A stretch of 49,138 nt of DNA from Candidatus Izemoplasma sp. Lineage in GTDB: Bacteria > Bacillota_I > Bacilli_A > Izemoplasmatales > Izemoplasmataceae. The stretch spans positions 1-49,138 of the forward strand of contig JAOZRX010000009.1 of the NCBI GenBank assembly GCA_029939945.1, given 5' to 3'. The position numbers and the translations under genes are program-made. Positions 10,458 through 20,515 of this stretch are shown here, in pieces. The notes under the pieces are model-generated. The model did no database searches. It saw nothing but the letters and a program-made list of their open reading frames with translations, and was not told where the DNA came from. Positions within the stretch are counted from its first letter, which is position 1. Each line of letters begins with the position of its first letter.

Positions 10458-11816
10458 ATGGGTAAAGAATTAGTATTTAAGACATTGAAACATGAAGAAA
10501 CAAGTCGACCTCCATGGGTGCCATTTGCGGGAATACATGCAGGTAAGTTGCTAGGATATAATGCAATCGAATTATTGACAGATGAAGATAAACTAGTTGA
10601 ATCATTACTAGAAGTTAACAAACTATATAAACCAGACGGACAACCAGTTTTATTTGATTTACAAATTGAAGCTGAAATTCTTGGTTGTGATTTATTTTGG
10701 TCTTCTATGACTCCTCCAACAGTAAAAACTCATCCACTTGAAATAGATAAGACGATACCTTCTTTAGATAAAATTCCTACTAAAGAATCAGGGAGATTAC
10801 CAATGATTCTTTCAGCAATGCGACGAATGAAAAAGGAGGTTGGGGATACAACAGCACTATATGGATTAGTTGTTGGACCATTTACTTTAGCTTCACATTT
10901 ACGAGGTACTGATATCTTTATGGATATGGTTGATGAACCTGAGTATGTAAAAGAACTACTTGAATACTGTGCATTAGTTACAAAAAAAGTTTCATTGTTA
11001 TATATTGAAGCTGGAATGGATGTAATCGCAGTAGTGGATCCACTTGTGTCAATGATTTCACCAAGACATTTTAGGAAGTTTATGAGTGAACCTTTTTCAG
11101 ATATATTTGCATATTTGAGAAAAGAAAATACTTTCTCTTCATTCTTTGTTTGTGGAGATGCAACTAAAAATATTCCTGGAATGTGTTTAACAAATCCTGA
11201 CTCTATTTCAGTTGATGAAAATATTGATCTAGCAGCTGCAAAACTTGTAACAGATGAACATAATATTACTTTAGGTGGAAATATTCCTCTAACAACAGTA
11301 ATGTTACATGGTTCACAACAAGATAATATGAAATTTGTTATTGAGATGATTGAATCACTTGATAATCTTAAGAACTTTATAGCTGCACCAGGATGTGATA
11401 TGCCTTATGATGTACCGATTGAGAATGCAATAGGTGCTGCACAAGCAATACTAGAATTTGAACAAACAAAAGAGTTGATTAAAAATTACGAAGCAACAGA
11501 TTTCTCTAAATTTGAAGTTGAATTACCAGACTATGAAAACCTAGAAAGACCGTTTGTTGAAACGTTTACTCTTGATTCGGATAGTTGCGCTGCATGTACA
11601 TATATGTGGGGAGTGTCACAAGACATGAAAGAACATTTTGGTGATAAAATTGATGTTATTGAATATAAATATACTGAACTTAAAAATATTGCAAGGTGTA
11701 TTAAGATTGGGGTAGCAAATTTACCATCACTTTATATTAATGGTAAATTAAAATATTCATCCTTAATTCCTAGTCCTGAAAAGCTTATTGCTGATATTGA
11801 GAAATTATTAGATTAA
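10458..11816 (+). CDS. UroD-fold methyltransferase (MtaA/CmuA-like) with C-terminal thioredoxin-like domain
   Basis: UroD-family features (LYGLVVGPFTLASHLRG, IEAGMDVIAVVDP, GGNIPLTT) and a C-terminal ~85 aa with CAAC active-site-like motif and LPSLYINGKL cis-Pro-like segment. Confidence 0.8.
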   Translation: MGKELVFKTLKHEETSRPPWVPFAGIHAGKLLGYNAIELLTDEDKLVESLLEVNKLYKPDGQPVLFDLQIEAEILGCDLFWSSMTPPTVKTHPLEIDKTIPSLDKIPTKESGRLPMILSAMRRMKKEVGDTTALYGLVVGPFTLASHLRGTDIFMDMVDEPEYVKELLEYCALVTKKVSLLYIEAGMDVIAVVDPLVSMISPRHFRKFMSEPFSDIFAYLRKENTFSSFFVCGDATKNIPGMCLTNPDSISVDENIDLAAAKLVTDEHNITLGGNIPLTTVMLHGSQQDNMKFVIEMIESLDNLKNFIAAPGCDMPYDVPIENAIGAAQAILEFEQTKELIKNYEATDFSKFEVELPDYENLERPFVETFTLDSDSCAACTYMWGVSQDMKEHFGDKIDVIEYKYTELKNIARCIKIGVANLPSLYINGKLKYSSLIPSPEKLIADIEKLLD

Positions 11817-12736
11817 TGAAAAAGATAGACTTATATTTTATAGTTGGATTTCTAGGTAGTGGTAAAACAACTTTCTTAAAACATTTTTTACAAGATTTTC
11901 AAGATAAAAAAATTGCAGTTGTGATTAATGATTTTGGTAAAACAGATATTGATGCAAAACTACTTGCAGATAAAATTGAATCATTAAAAGAGATACATGA
12001 TGGATCAGTATTTTGTTCATGTAAAAGTGATCAGTTTGTACAGGGAGTAACTGAACTTTCAAAAGAAGATGTTGATATTATTATTGTTGAAAGTTCAGGA
12101 TTTGCTAATCCAAATACTCTGATTAATGTTGTAGATTTGATAAAAAAATTAGCTCATAATCCAATGGAATTTAAAGGTACAATTGGGATTGTAGATGCAA
12201 GTAAAGTTGCAAAACTTATTAATGTAGCAGCAATGATTGAACTTCAAATCTATTATAGTGATTTAATATTAATCAATAAAATAGATTTAGTTGATAAATT
12301 TAATTTATCTGTTGTTAATGACTTAGTTACTCATATTAATAATGAGGCAGCAATTCACTTAGTAACTAATGCTTATGTAAAACGAGTTGAAATTGAGAGT
12401 ATGAAGATGTCAATTAAACCTGGGATTGAGAAACAATACGTTAACCCTAGTTCACAAAAATTAATGTTATCTCTCGATGAGATTGACAGCAAAGAAGATT
12501 TTGAAATTTTCTTACTAGCAATTGAGAAGGATGTACTAAGAATCAAAGGTTTTATTACTTTTGATAATCAATGTTACTTTGTTGAAGCAATAGATGGTGA
12601 GATTAGGTATCAGAAACATCCGAATATTAATCAAGAACCAGTGATTGTGATTTTAGCAATTATGAAAAGATTTTTAGAAAGATATATTATTCAAAAATGG
12701 GAAAAGTATATTGATTCACCAATAGACATTCTATAA
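11816..12736 (+). CDS. CobW/P47K family G3E GTPase
   Basis: GFLGSGKTTFLKHFL Walker A, VINDFG, VESSGFANP and NKIDLVD; start overlaps the UroD stop. Confidence 0.88.
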   Translation: MKKIDLYFIVGFLGSGKTTFLKHFLQDFQDKKIAVVINDFGKTDIDAKLLADKIESLKEIHDGSVFCSCKSDQFVQGVTELSKEDVDIIIVESSGFANPNTLINVVDLIKKLAHNPMEFKGTIGIVDASKVAKLINVAAMIELQIYYSDLILINKIDLVDKFNLSVVNDLVTHINNEAAIHLVTNAYVKRVEIESMKMSIKPGIEKQYVNPSSQKLMLSLDEIDSKEDFEIFLLAIEKDVLRIKGFITFDNQCYFVEAIDGEIRYQKHPNINQEPVIVILAIMKRFLERYIIQKWEKYIDSPIDIL

Positions 12737-12741
12737 AAAGA

Positions 12742-12772
12742 GCAGTTAAGAATTCATTTCTTAACTGCTTTT
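12742..12772. terminator. bidirectional terminator
   Basis: GCAGTTAAGAA-TTCAT-TTCTTAACTGC followed by TTTT, between convergent genes. Confidence 0.85.
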
Positions 12773-12780
12773 AATTTTGT

Positions 12781-13743
12781 CTATATTTTCTTTAATTTAT
12801 TTAGTTTTTCATCACTTAAGACAATATCAACATTCTTTAAACCTAATATACAAGCCCCAATAGATGGATCAAGAAGACTTTCATGTATTATAAATGTTTT
12901 ATCGATTTTTAGAACTTTTTCAATAAATTTCTTTTTAAAAATTGTATTTGCATTTCCAAGTGAACCAATAATTGCAAGTTCTTTATTAGATAAGTTTATA
13001 GAGTTATTGACAGCCTGAACCATTAGTGCTAAATCATCTGTTGCTTCCTCAACTATTTTTAATGCATGAATATCTCCCATATCAGCATGTAAGGTTACTA
13101 GTTTTGATAGAGATGCAGTGAGAGTACGGTCTTCATAAAACTCATCAAACATTTTAACTGCTTCACTAAAAGTATGAACACTTAATTCTTTCTTAACTTC
13201 TTCAATAAATAGCGAAGTGGGGTAACGATTATCAAGAACTTTGGCTAGAGTTTTTAGGGTTTTTCTTCCTAAATCATAACTACTACCTGGATCTCCTTCT
13301 TTATAAGAATATCCACCAGATCTAAAACTATTTTCTTCTTCATCTATTCCAAAAGCTACACTACCTGTTCCTATAACTATTGCAATGCTTGGTTTACCCA
13401 TAGTTCCACCAGCAAAGGCGTTATATATATCATTCTCACTATGAATAACTGTTTCTCTTGTACAGTTTTTAATTTTATGAAGGTAAGAATTTACTAATGA
13501 CTTGTCTTCTTCAGATGAAATACCACCAAGTCCTGCAAACACAGAACTAATACGAATATCTTCTATATCATTTTCTCTTAAAATCTGTTGTAATCCATCT
13601 TGAATATTTTTAAGCGAAATTTCTGAACTTACTGTATCAATACTTGAAGGTCCACTTATTGCACTACCAATATAAACTCCTAAATCAGTAATTAAAGAAA
13701 CTTTTGTTTTAGTGCCACCACCATCAACTCCGAGAATATACAT
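12781..13743 (-). CDS. BadF/BadG/BcrA/BcrD-type ATPase, N-acetylglucosamine kinase-like sugar kinase
   Basis: MYILGVDGGGTKTKVSLI, VIGTGSVAFG and GSLGNA motifs. Confidence 0.85.
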   Translation of the reverse strand: MYILGVDGGGTKTKVSLITDLGVYIGSAISGPSSIDTVSSEISLKNIQDGLQQILRENDIEDIRISSVFAGLGGISSEEDKSLVNSYLHKIKNCTRETVIHSENDIYNAFAGGTMGKPSIAIVIGTGSVAFGIDEEENSFRSGGYSYKEGDPGSSYDLGRKTLKTLAKVLDNRYPTSLFIEEVKKELSVHTFSEAVKMFDEFYEDRTLTASLSKLVTLHADMGDIHALKIVEEATDDLALMVQAVNNSINLSNKELAIIGSLGNANTIFKKKFIEKVLKIDKTFIIHESLLDPSIGACILGLKNVDIVLSDEKLNKLKKI

Positions 13744-13979
13744 AAAATACCTCCACGATTGCTAATATAATATTAATTATACACTAAAACTGAAAAAAAC
13801 AAATATTATAAGATGTTATAAGTATATTTTATATTGCTGTTAAAACTTATAACTAGCATGAATTAGATAGTAACAAAAAAATCAATAATTCGCTAATTAA
13901 TAATATTCTTCTAATGCTAGCGATTTCATAAATTAATAACTAACTTTTCTAAAACTATTAAATCTTGCCTGTAATTGAG

Positions 13980-13997
13980 TAAATATTGCAATATTTA
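13980..13997. promoter_or_regulatory. 18-bp perfect palindrome, candidate operator
   Basis: TAAATATTGCAATATTTA equals its own reverse complement; 40 bp upstream of the AraC-type gene. Confidence 0.45.
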
Positions 13998-14036
13998 ATA
14001 ATGTATTATAAAATAAACTTGAATTGAGGTGGTACT

Positions 14037-14885
14037 ATCTTTCAATCAGAAAATGTAGAAATTGTTTTATTTAGCGAATGCTACCCAACAACCTTTGCGA
14101 AAAAATCACTATTTTATTACAAAAAATTCTATCAACTAAAATTTAATAATGAGTATTCACTTAACTACACAAATAATGATAGTTATTATTTTTATTATGT
14201 TAATAGTGGAAGTATATTTATAACTTTAGATAAAACTATATTTACACTAACTAAAAGTGATTTACTAGTTGTAAAAAAAGGAACAAATGTAACATTATCA
14301 TCAAGTAATGCAAATATATATGTTGTTGAGTTTGACGGTAAGCTTACACCTGACTATATTAATGAAATCGTTGATACTAATAAGAGTGGAGTATCAATGG
14401 CTGATTTTTCAGGAATTGTTATGTTCTTTGTTAAGTTAAAAGAATTAAGTCTTTATGAAGTTATAAACGATGTTTATGTGTCACTTAACTTAGAAGCAAT
14501 ATTAGTTGAAATATATACTAAGAAGTTTTATGGGAATGATGAAGTAAAACCAAGAGAAAATGCTATAATACAGGCCTTATTTTATATTGAACAAAATATA
14601 AGTAATAAGATAACTTTAGAAGGTTTATGTAAATTTGTAGGATATAGTGTTTTCCATTTTTCAAGATTATTTAAAAAAGAAGTTGGGATTCCACCATATG
14701 AATATATTATTAAGTTTAGACTAGATTTAGCTAAACATTTACTTATAACAACTAACTTAGCAGTTAGAGAGATAGCTAAGCAATGTGGTTATACAAGTGA
14801 AGTTAATTTTTATAATGTATTTAAAAAGAATGTGCATGTAACTCCCAAACAATTTAGATTATTGAATATAAACAAAGGAGAATAG
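14037..14885 (+). CDS. AraC family transcriptional regulator (N-terminally extended relative to the ORF track)
   Basis: C-terminal HTH (ISNKITLEGLCKFVGYSVFHFSRLFKKEVGIPPYEYI...GYTSEVNFYNVFKKNVHVTPKQFR). The frame stays open upstream of the ATG at 14397 to a stop at 14025, encoding a cupin-like N-terminus; RBS gaggtg precedes an ATC codon at 14037. Start is inferred. Confidence 0.75.
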   Translation: MFQSENVEIVLFSECYPTTFAKKSLFYYKKFYQLKFNNEYSLNYTNNDSYYFYYVNSGSIFITLDKTIFTLTKSDLLVVKKGTNVTLSSSNANIYVVEFDGKLTPDYINEIVDTNKSGVSMADFSGIVMFFVKLKELSLYEVINDVYVSLNLEAILVEIYTKKFYGNDEVKPRENAIIQALFYIEQNISNKITLEGLCKFVGYSVFHFSRLFKKEVGIPPYEYIIKFRLDLAKHLLITTNLAVREIAKQCGYTSEVNFYNVFKKNVHVTPKQFRLLNINKGE

Positions 14886-14887
14886 AT

Positions 14888-17329
14888 ATGAAAGTTTATT
14901 TGATGCATCAAACACACACTGATATTGGATACACAGATCGTCAAGAGAAAATTGTAAAGTATCATATTGATTATTTAAAACAAGCTATAAGAATATCTGA
15001 GGCAATCAGAAATAACGAACGTCCTGAATGGGAAGGTTTTGTTTGGAATAATGAAACTTTTTGGATTTTAGATACATTCGTAAAACATGTTAGTGAAGAA
15101 TGGAAACAAAGACTCCAAGAAGCAATTGCTGCAGGTCACATTCAAATCACAGGTAATTATTTGAATGTAACTGATTTAGTTGATAATAATGTCTTAAGAA
15201 AATACTTAAGAAACGCAACTAAATTTGGAGAAGAATCAGGTGTTAAAGTAAATAGTGCAATATCAATGGATATAAATGGATGGGGACATGGATATTCTCA
15301 AGCTTTCTTTGATGCTGGGATTACAAGATTTTATACATGTATTCATAACCATCATGGTTTTGTTCCTTTTAGAAGAAAACATAATGTATTTTATTGGGAA
15401 ACACCTAAAAAAGATAAAATCCTTGTTTGGAACGGTGATGTATATAATCAAGGAAATGTATCAAGGTTAGTTCCAAATGTTATTGGTGTATTTGAAGATG
15501 GTAAATATTTAACAAAAGGTATAATCGATGATGATCGATTAACTTACGCAAAAGAATGGTTGGATGATTATATCGCGAGTGTTAAAACTCAGGAATATGA
15601 TTATGATTTTATTCCTTTGTTTGCTAAAGGATTACTTGTAGATAATGCTCCACCAAATCCGCATTTGATGGAAGCAATTACTCGTTTTAATAAACTATTT
15701 GGATCTGAAATAGAAATAGAAATGATAGGAATAAATGATTTCTTTGATAAAGTAGAAAAAATGGATTTAGATATTCCTACATATAGTGGAGACTGGACTG
15801 ATTGGTGGAGTGATGGGTATATGTCAAGTCCTAAAGCAGTACTTCTTTATCGTGAAGCTCAAAGAAATTACCATAAAATATTATCATTAAAAGAAAATGG
15901 TTTTAAATTTGATGAGATTAAATTTGATGATTTAGAATATAATTTAATGATGTTTTCAGAACACACTTGGGGATATTTCACAAGTGTATCTGAACCATGG
16001 AATAAAATGACTGTTAAACTTGATTCAAGAAATGAATTATTCGCATCTCTTGCTAACAAGTATGCTGATGAGTTAATTGATGATTATACTCAAGCACATG
16101 GTGAAATGATGAAAGCGGCAGGTAGACCAATGCGTTATAGAGTTGCGAACCCATATGACGTTGAAAGAACTGAATTAGTAAAAATATATATTAACTGGTG
16201 GGAAGGATTTATTATCTCTAAGGGATATGAATTATTCGATGCAGTTACTTTAGAAACAATCGAACATCAAGAGATAAGAGTAGATCAAAAAGCTAGAATA
16301 GAAGTAAGAGCGTATGTTGCTCTTGCACCATTTGAATCCAAAGTATTAGAGATTAGAGGAGTAGATAAACCAGTCCGTAAAATGCCTCTTGATCCATTAT
16401 TCACAAGAGATGAAAGATATGATTTCTTGTCTCCATATCTCGATAATACAGTTAGTGCTACTCAGTTTGGGCTTGAAACACCATACGTTAAGATAACTTG
16501 GGAAAAAGATACCGGTATTACTAGTTTTATTGATAAAGAAAGCAAAAAGAATTTACTAAGAGAAGATTCTGAAGTTGCATGTTTCTCTCCAGTATATGAA
16601 GTAGCTAAAGTTGAATATAAATATCAATTTGCTCCAGAGGAAATTGCGAGTACTAGAAGAGACTTTGGACGTAATAGAAAACTATTTAGTAGTGAAAGAT
16701 ATATTGGTAGATTAATTAACTCTAGAGTAATGGCTAATGGACCTATGTTTGTAAGAGTAGAATTAAAATATGAACTTGAAGGTACTCTTTATTCAGTTGT
16801 AGAAATAACTGCATATAGAGATAAACCTCAAGTAGATGTATCATATATTATTGGAAAAGATACTGTTTGGGAACCTGAGAGTGTTTATCTTTCTTTACCT
16901 TTAACTTACGATAAAGATGAAGTTCTATGGATTGAAAAAACAGGTGTTAGTTTAAGACCAAGAGTTGATCAATTACCGGATACTTTAACTAAGTTTTATA
17001 CATTACAAAGTGGATATGCTTTAGTAAGTAATAAAGGATCTATGGTAGTTGCTACTCCTGATGCACCTTTACTATATTTAGGAACATTAAAACCTGGTGA
17101 AATTAAACTTCATGGTGATGAAGGATTAACAAATACAGAAATTCAATATTCATGGATAATGAATAATTACTGGGAAACTAACTTTGCTACATCACTTGGT
17201 GGATTCTATCGTTTTGATTATAGTTTTTATTTCTCAGACAAAATAAAAGATCACAAAGCTGCTATTAACAAATCACGTGATTTAGGATCATCATTTATTA
17301 TTTCACAAGTAGGCTATGATGAAGAATAA
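14888..17329 (+). CDS. divergent GH38-type glycoside hydrolase (alpha-mannosidase-like)
   Basis: N-terminal MHQTHTDIGYTDRQ, candidate nucleophile region SMDINGWGHGY, FSEHTWG; C-terminal SWIMNNYWETNFATSLGGFYRFDYSF. Confidence 0.75.
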   Translation: MKVYLMHQTHTDIGYTDRQEKIVKYHIDYLKQAIRISEAIRNNERPEWEGFVWNNETFWILDTFVKHVSEEWKQRLQEAIAAGHIQITGNYLNVTDLVDNNVLRKYLRNATKFGEESGVKVNSAISMDINGWGHGYSQAFFDAGITRFYTCIHNHHGFVPFRRKHNVFYWETPKKDKILVWNGDVYNQGNVSRLVPNVIGVFEDGKYLTKGIIDDDRLTYAKEWLDDYIASVKTQEYDYDFIPLFAKGLLVDNAPPNPHLMEAITRFNKLFGSEIEIEMIGINDFFDKVEKMDLDIPTYSGDWTDWWSDGYMSSPKAVLLYREAQRNYHKILSLKENGFKFDEIKFDDLEYNLMMFSEHTWGYFTSVSEPWNKMTVKLDSRNELFASLANKYADELIDDYTQAHGEMMKAAGRPMRYRVANPYDVERTELVKIYINWWEGFIISKGYELFDAVTLETIEHQEIRVDQKARIEVRAYVALAPFESKVLEIRGVDKPVRKMPLDPLFTRDERYDFLSPYLDNTVSATQFGLETPYVKITWEKDTGITSFIDKESKKNLLREDSEVACFSPVYEVAKVEYKYQFAPEEIASTRRDFGRNRKLFSSERYIGRLINSRVMANGPMFVRVELKYELEGTLYSVVEITAYRDKPQVDVSYIIGKDTVWEPESVYLSLPLTYDKDEVLWIEKTGVSLRPRVDQLPDTLTKFYTLQSGYALVSNKGSMVVATPDAPLLYLGTLKPGEIKLHGDEGLTNTEIQYSWIMNNYWETNFATSLGGFYRFDYSFYFSDKIKDHKAAINKSRDLGSSFIISQVGYDEE

Positions 17330-19487
17330 ACTATTATTAGTAATACTTACATTACTATTTACAATGAGTTTAGCAGCTTGTAAAGAAGATGAAATACCTG
17401 TAATAGTAGATAACTTTAATTATGATTTATTTACACCTACAGATATTTTAGATTGTGGTTATGAAATGGAAAACTACTATGGTGATGAAATAGAAATGAC
17501 TAATTTTGTTGTTGAAAATGCAATTGTTTTTGGAGATTCAGATAATTTCATTAACATTTGTAAAGATCCAACAAATAATCCAATTGTATTAAAAGACAAT
17601 CTAATAAGATCATTTAAGATTGAAGTCGGATTTGATAATATTTATCCAATCAAAGAGATGATTTTAACTAATTTCTTAATAGATCCAGACATGGCTTTAA
17701 AAGAAATAGATATTGAAATCTCACTGGATGGATATGCTTATACCAAATTGTTTGATGACTATAGTTTAATTAATACAGGTGATTCAGTAAATGTAATAGA
17801 TTTTGAAGATACACCTGCAAAATCTATAAAGATTTCATTTTCTGCAACTCCTGGAACTGGTAACTATGGAAGTGAGTTTTTCGGACTAAATGATTTAAGT
17901 TTCTTCTTGGGCGATGGATTAATCGTCATAGAAGATGAAGAATGGACTAATACTTTTGAAAGATATTCAGGATGGACTGGAGCTGACGGTGTATTTTCAT
18001 TTAACTTAACTAATGGTAATGATTATATTGGAGCTGATTACGATACAACTGGATTTATCTTTAGTGATACATTTATAGGTGAAATAAATACTGATACAAT
18101 TAGAAGAATTAATCCAGTTATGGTAAATAATACTCTTGGATACTATGATGGAAGTACTAATATATTTGATGGTACATCGTTCGACTATAAAATAGGGCTT
18201 AGTGATGTTCCTGTAAGTGTCTTTGCACCTGATGAATATATTGGATATCATGAAAGCAACCTAATAAACATGGTTGGATTAGACAATTACAGTGGACCTT
18301 TAGCTTTGTTTACCAATCAAGGTGAAGGTAACATGTGGCTTAGTGAAGATTATGATAATCAAGAAATTGTAATTGATTTGCTTGATTCTTATGATTTAGG
18401 AGATATTTATTTTTGGAATTATAATGATAATACAAGTTTAGGTATTAAAGATTTTGGTCTATATACTTCAACTGATAATGTTATTTGGGAAAAAGTTGAC
18501 GACTTCCAGCTTGATGAAGCCTCAGGTGAGGACTTGGTTGAATTTACAAATACATTAGATTTAACTGGTAATACAGCTAGATATATTAAAATAATTATTC
18601 ACACTAATTATCAACTTATACCTACTCAAGTAGGACTTGGGAAAATAATGATTTTTAATAGTGATGATGAATATCTCTTTGGAAAAGTTAGTACAACTTC
18701 AACAGATGATGAATTAGTTGGATTAGAAAACACATCTAGACTGTGGCTTCAAGATGGAGTAGTACTTGGGGATTTCCTTTATGTATATCCAATCTTAGTT
18801 AAAGATTTTGAAGGATTTTTCAAAGTATTTAAAGTTGATATGTTAAAAATACCAATAGTTGATGAAACTCTTGACTATGAAAATGTTGTTTATTTTGATA
18901 CACCTTTACAACATACAACTAGTGATGGTGGAACTATTTACTATGGTGCAGGATTATTAAACTTATCTGCTTCAAGTGGATATGATAATCCAGATGGATA
19001 TGTCTATCTTTATGGTTATAAGGATTTAAACGGAAGAAAATTAACAGTTGCTAGATTCCTTCCTGAAAATATTGAAGATTTTAATAAGTATGAATTTTAC
19101 GATGGAACAACTTGGTCTAATGACATAAATGATTCATTTGGAATGATAGACAAAGTATCACCAGAGTTAAGTGTATCTTATATCCAAGAAGGAATGTTTG
19201 CAGGTAAATATATGTTAGTTGTAATGGAAAATACAACAAGTGGTAATGTAACATATGCGCTCAGTGATAATCCTTATGGACCTTTTAGTGACTATACATT
19301 GCTATACCAAACTTATGAAAATGAGTATTTAGATTGCTTTACATATAATGCAAAAATGCATCCTCATCTAACTGAACCTGGTGAATTTTTAATTTCTTAC
19401 AATGTTAATACATATAACTGGACCCAGCTTTCAGATGCAAGAATATACCGTCCAAGATTCTTAAGGTTAATTGAAGTAAAACATTGA
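17316..19487 (+). CDS. lipoprotein with DUF4185-like domain and F5/8C-like segment
   Basis: Lipobox signal LLLVILTLLFTMSLAAC; conserved SGWTGADGVFSFNL...FIFSDTFIGE and YNAKMHPHL...SYNVNTYNW...YRPRFLRLIE shared with the 35628 and 37475 products. Confidence 0.6.
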   Translation: MMKNKLLLVILTLLFTMSLAACKEDEIPVIVDNFNYDLFTPTDILDCGYEMENYYGDEIEMTNFVVENAIVFGDSDNFINICKDPTNNPIVLKDNLIRSFKIEVGFDNIYPIKEMILTNFLIDPDMALKEIDIEISLDGYAYTKLFDDYSLINTGDSVNVIDFEDTPAKSIKISFSATPGTGNYGSEFFGLNDLSFFLGDGLIVIEDEEWTNTFERYSGWTGADGVFSFNLTNGNDYIGADYDTTGFIFSDTFIGEINTDTIRRINPVMVNNTLGYYDGSTNIFDGTSFDYKIGLSDVPVSVFAPDEYIGYHESNLINMVGLDNYSGPLALFTNQGEGNMWLSEDYDNQEIVIDLLDSYDLGDIYFWNYNDNTSLGIKDFGLYTSTDNVIWEKVDDFQLDEASGEDLVEFTNTLDLTGNTARYIKIIIHTNYQLIPTQVGLGKIMIFNSDDEYLFGKVSTTSTDDELVGLENTSRLWLQDGVVLGDFLYVYPILVKDFEGFFKVFKVDMLKIPIVDETLDYENVVYFDTPLQHTTSDGGTIYYGAGLLNLSASSGYDNPDGYVYLYGYKDLNGRKLTVARFLPENIEDFNKYEFYDGTTWSNDINDSFGMIDKVSPELSVSYIQEGMFAGKYMLVVMENTTSGNVTYALSDNPYGPFSDYTLLYQTYENEYLDCFTYNAKMHPHLTEPGEFLISYNVNTYNWTQLSDARIYRPRFLRLIEVKH

Positions 19488-19494
19488 TAATAAA

Positions 19495-19529
19495 AAAAGT
19501 TTGGATAGGTTTTCTATCTAAACTTTTTA
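19495..19529. terminator. bidirectional terminator
   Basis: AAAAAGTTTGGATAG-GTTTT-CTATCTAAACTTTTT hairpin between convergent genes. Confidence 0.8.
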
Positions 19530-20515
19530 ATACTAATATTTAAGTTAAACTCCTTCTTTTCAAATGGTTCTATATATTTTAGTAAATTATCTTTTTTAGC
19601 TTGCATTCTACCTAGAGGATAATTAGTTGAAGGCTCGATACCTAAAACGTAATCTCCTTCACCCATCATTTTCCATTCGAGTAAAATTGGTAATTCTGAT
19701 TTATTGAATGTAATTCTAGTTCCGAATCCTAACTCTTTATTAACTATTTCACCATATACTTTTTCTTCTTCAAAGAATTCATGGTAAAAAACTTGTTCAT
19801 TATAGCTATGAATTGGGTCTTCAAAGGAATTATATGTTTTTATTCTTTTTAAAGCCTCTTCATCTCTAGCTGTAATAGTAGAAGTAGACTTTTTAAAAAT
19901 AGAATTCTTACTAAGTAGTGGATATCCGAAATTGAAATGATAAAGCAACATTAATGGAACTTTCTGAAAACCAAGATTTTCTACTTCATCATGGATATCT
20001 ATATCGAGTGAATTAAGTTTTGTAGTTATTGTTCTTTTTAAGATGATATTTTCACCAAATAGTTTAGTTTCACTAATTTTACCAGTGATTTTTATAACAA
20101 ATTCATCATTAATCCATTCCTTTGTAATGTTGACATCACTTGCTGGAGTATTAGAATATCTTCCATGCATTCCTAAATAGTTTCCTTTTTCAGTACTATC
20201 TGCACCCATATACGTTAATCCGCAAGTAGTTAACAATCCTCCAGTGAAGTTTCTTAAGAACCCTTTATTTGCTTCTTCATATAAATGAGGAGATACAATT
20301 CCGTTATTTGAGATATAAGAAATAGCATTTCCATTATAACTTGCTTGAGCTATATCTAGACCTCTACTTGGAACAACAGTAAAGGTTAAACCTGAACCTG
20401 TATAAACATTGATGATAATAACACCATCATCTTTTCCACCAATTATCCTCGACATCAATGCATCACAAATTTGGCTAATATTTCCGGTATGTTTAAGTGT
20501 ATCTAACTTATTCAT
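19514..20515 (-). CDS. DUF4432-like / aldose 1-epimerase-fold protein
   Basis: VVPSRGLDIAQASYNG, GGLLTTCGLTYMGA, HGRYSNTPA, LLYHFNFGYPLL. Start MNKLDTL at 20515 overlaps the DeoR stop (cATGAATAA) and is preferred over 20551. Confidence 0.75.
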   Translation of the reverse strand: MNKLDTLKHTGNISQICDALMSRIIGGKDDGVIIINVYTGSGLTFTVVPSRGLDIAQASYNGNAISYISNNGIVSPHLYEEANKGFLRNFTGGLLTTCGLTYMGADSTEKGNYLGMHGRYSNTPASDVNITKEWINDEFVIKITGKISETKLFGENIILKRTITTKLNSLDIDIHDEVENLGFQKVPLMLLYHFNFGYPLLSKNSIFKKSTSTITARDEEALKRIKTYNSFEDPIHSYNEQVFYHEFFEEEKVYGEIVNKELGFGTRITFNKSELPILLEWKMMGEGDYVLGIEPSTNYPLGRMQAKKDNLLKYIEPFEKKEFNLNISIKKFR

